In this document: piece by piece, positions 5,521 through 6,562 of the stretch
Position numbering within the stretch: the stretch's first letter is position 1
Layout: each line of letters starts with the position of its first letter
NCBI GenBank assembly: GCA_044371675.1
Contig: JBILTF010000102.1
Coordinates: forward strand, 1 to 6,562
DNA: 6,562 nucleotides
Direction of reading: 5' to 3'
Origin: CAIZGX01 sp044371675
GTDB lineage: Bacteria; Bacteroidota; Bacteroidia; Flavobacteriales_D; Sanyastnellaceae
Notes under the pieces: model-generated
Database searches by the model: none
The model's input: the letters and a program-made list of their open reading frames with translations, nothing else
Told to the model about the DNA's origin: nothing
Position numbers and translations under genes: made by a program

Positions 5521-6562
5521 ATGAAACTAGAACAAATCTATACGGGCTGCATAGCTCATGCCGCCTACTATTTGGAGTCCAACGGCGAAGCCGCCATCTT
5601 CGATCCGCTTCGTGAAGTACAACCCTATTTAGACCGTGCTAAAGCCGATCGGGCCAAGATCAAATACGTCTTCGAAACACATTTTCACGCAGACTTCGTG
5701 AGCGGTCATCTCGATCTAAAGAAGAAGGCCCATGCGGAAATCGTTTTTGGCCCAACAGCAAAGCCCAATTATGAAGCAACTACTGCTGAAGACAATCAAA
5801 TTTTTCTTGTTGGAAAATGTAAGGTGAAGGTGATTCACACACCCGGACACACCATGGAAAGCACCACGTATCTCATTATTGATGACGAGGGAAAAGAGCA
5901 CGGTATAATAACCGGAGACACGCTTTTCATTGGCGATGTTGGAAGACCCGATTTAGCACAGCATGTGATTGCCGATTTAACACAGGATAAGCTTGCAGGT
6001 TATCTCTTCGATTCGCTTCGAAATAAAATAATGCCTCTGAGCGATGATCTTATTGTTTATCCGAATCACGGAGCTGGCAGTGCTTGTGGAAAGATGATGA
6101 GTAAGGAAACGACAGACACTTTGGGACATCAGAAAAGTGTCAATTATGCGCTTAATCCCAAATTATCGAAGAAAGAGTTTATTGAAATTGTACTCAGCGG
6201 ACTCACCAATCCACCGGTGTATTTCCCACAGAATGTACTTTTAAATATTCGTGGACACGAGAGTCTTGATGTTGTTTTAGAGCGAGCGTTATCACCCCTA
6301 AATTTAGATGCCTTTGAAGCCGCCGCGAATGAAACAAGTGCGTTAATTCTAGACACGCGTGAGGCAAATTCATTCGCAAAAGCATTCATTCCAAACAGCG
6401 TTAACATTGGAATTGACGGGAACTTCGCACAATGGGTGGGTGAACTGGTAACAGATGTGAAGCAACCCATTTTGCTTGTTACAGAGCCCGGAAGAGAAAA
6501 GGAATGCGCCATTCGTTTATCGCGTGTGGGCTATGACAATACGCTGGGTTATCTCGAAGGTG
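5521..6562 (+). CDS. MBL-fold persulfide dioxygenase-rhodanese fusion (CstB-like), 3' end outside the window
   Basis: The frame opens with ATG at 5521 and stays open for 347 codons to the window edge. Residues 1 to about 200 form a metallo-beta-lactamase fold of the ETHE1/persulfide dioxygenase type: THFHADFVSGH (His54, His56, Asp58, His63), TPGHT with His110, TGDTLFIGDVGRPDLA with Asp133, and NHGAGSACGK with His183 and Cys189. By analogy with ETHE1 the iron ligands would be His56, His110 and Asp133. After a helical linker, residues from about 263 resemble a rhodanese domain (ALILDTREANSFAKAFIPNSVNI, then QPILLV). The position normally holding the catalytic Cys is Thr321, so this domain looks inactive. 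MBL followed by pseudo-rhodanese and a C-terminal active rhodanese is the CstB layout, and these proteins run to about 440-470 residues, so a further 100 or so residues probably lie beyond the edge. The likely role is oxidation of glutathione, low-molecular-weight thiol or CoA persulfide to sulfite or thiosulfate in the cytoplasm. The gene is divergent from sdhCAB. Confidence 0.9.
   Translation, partial: MKLEQIYTGCIAHAAYYLESNGEAAIFDPLREVQPYLDRAKADRAKIKYVFETHFHADFVSGHLDLKKKAHAEIVFGPTAKPNYEATTAEDNQIFLVGKCKVKVIHTPGHTMESTTYLIIDDEGKEHGIITGDTLFIGDVGRPDLAQHVIADLTQDKLAGYLFDSLRNKIMPLSDDLIVYPNHGAGSACGKMMSKETTDTLGHQKSVNYALNPKLSKKEFIEIVLSGLTNPPVYFPQNVLLNIRGHESLDVVLERALSPLNLDAFEAAANETSALILDTREANSFAKAFIPNSVNIGIDGNFAQWVGELVTDVKQPILLVTEPGREKECAIRLSRVGYDNTLGYLEG

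Noticed and set aside
6144..6512. Minus-strand open frame of 122 codons
   Set aside because: It is fully antisense to the MBL-rhodanese coding frame and has a Ser-rich, motif-free translation.
1..6562. Mobile element, CRISPR array, tRNA/rRNA, toxin-antitoxin or defence system
   Set aside because: No terminal inverted repeats, transposase or integrase motifs, regularly spaced repeats or RNA-gene signatures were seen; almost all bases are accounted for by housekeeping-type genes and one short intergenic region.

Overview
The window looks like ordinary chromosomal DNA from a member of the Bacteroidota, probably a Flavobacteriales-type organism. Four things suggest this: a di-haem b558-type succinate dehydrogenase with gene order C-A-B, A-rich start regions without clear Shine-Dalgarno sequences, signal peptides ending in ..SAQ or ..NGQ, and moderately low GC. 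The assignment is inferred from gene content and style; no rRNA or other marker gene is present. I see no insertion sequence, phage gene, CRISPR array, tRNA or rRNA.

Layout. (1) Plus strand, 1-1141: two closely spaced genes of unknown function. The first is cut by the left edge and is a mostly helical protein of a family I recognise only as a conserved Bacteroidota hypothetical. The second is a small secreted protein with two cysteines. They end at a strong bidirectional hairpin terminator (1161-1186). (2) Minus strand, 5320-1192: one compact four-gene unit transcribed right to left. It runs sdhC (di-haem cytochrome b), sdhA (flavoprotein), sdhB (iron-sulfur protein), then a PAP2-family membrane phosphatase. 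The gaps are 22 bp, 1 bp and a 1-base stop/start overlap. (3) A 200-bp divergent intergenic region (5321-5520). (4) Plus strand, 5521 to the right edge: the first 347 codons of a metallo-beta-lactamase-fold persulfide dioxygenase fused to rhodanese-like sequence, similar in layout to CstB. This gene has no stop codon inside the window.

How the genes work together. SdhCAB forms respiratory complex II, which oxidises succinate to fumarate in the TCA cycle and passes electrons through FAD, three Fe-S clusters and two haems to (mena)quinone. It could also run in reverse as a fumarate reductase. The phosphatase probably dephosphorylates a lipid phosphate at the membrane; its tight coupling to sdhB suggests co-expression, not a shared reaction. 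The divergent persulfide dioxygenase would handle sulfane sulfur (detoxification of sulfide-derived persulfides), and sulfide oxidation also feeds electrons to quinone. That link to the sdh operon is conceivable but unproven.

I did not find a convincing previously undescribed system. The items most worth a second look are the coupled phosphatase, the cysteine-less first rhodanese-like domain, and the uncharacterised gene pair at the left edge.
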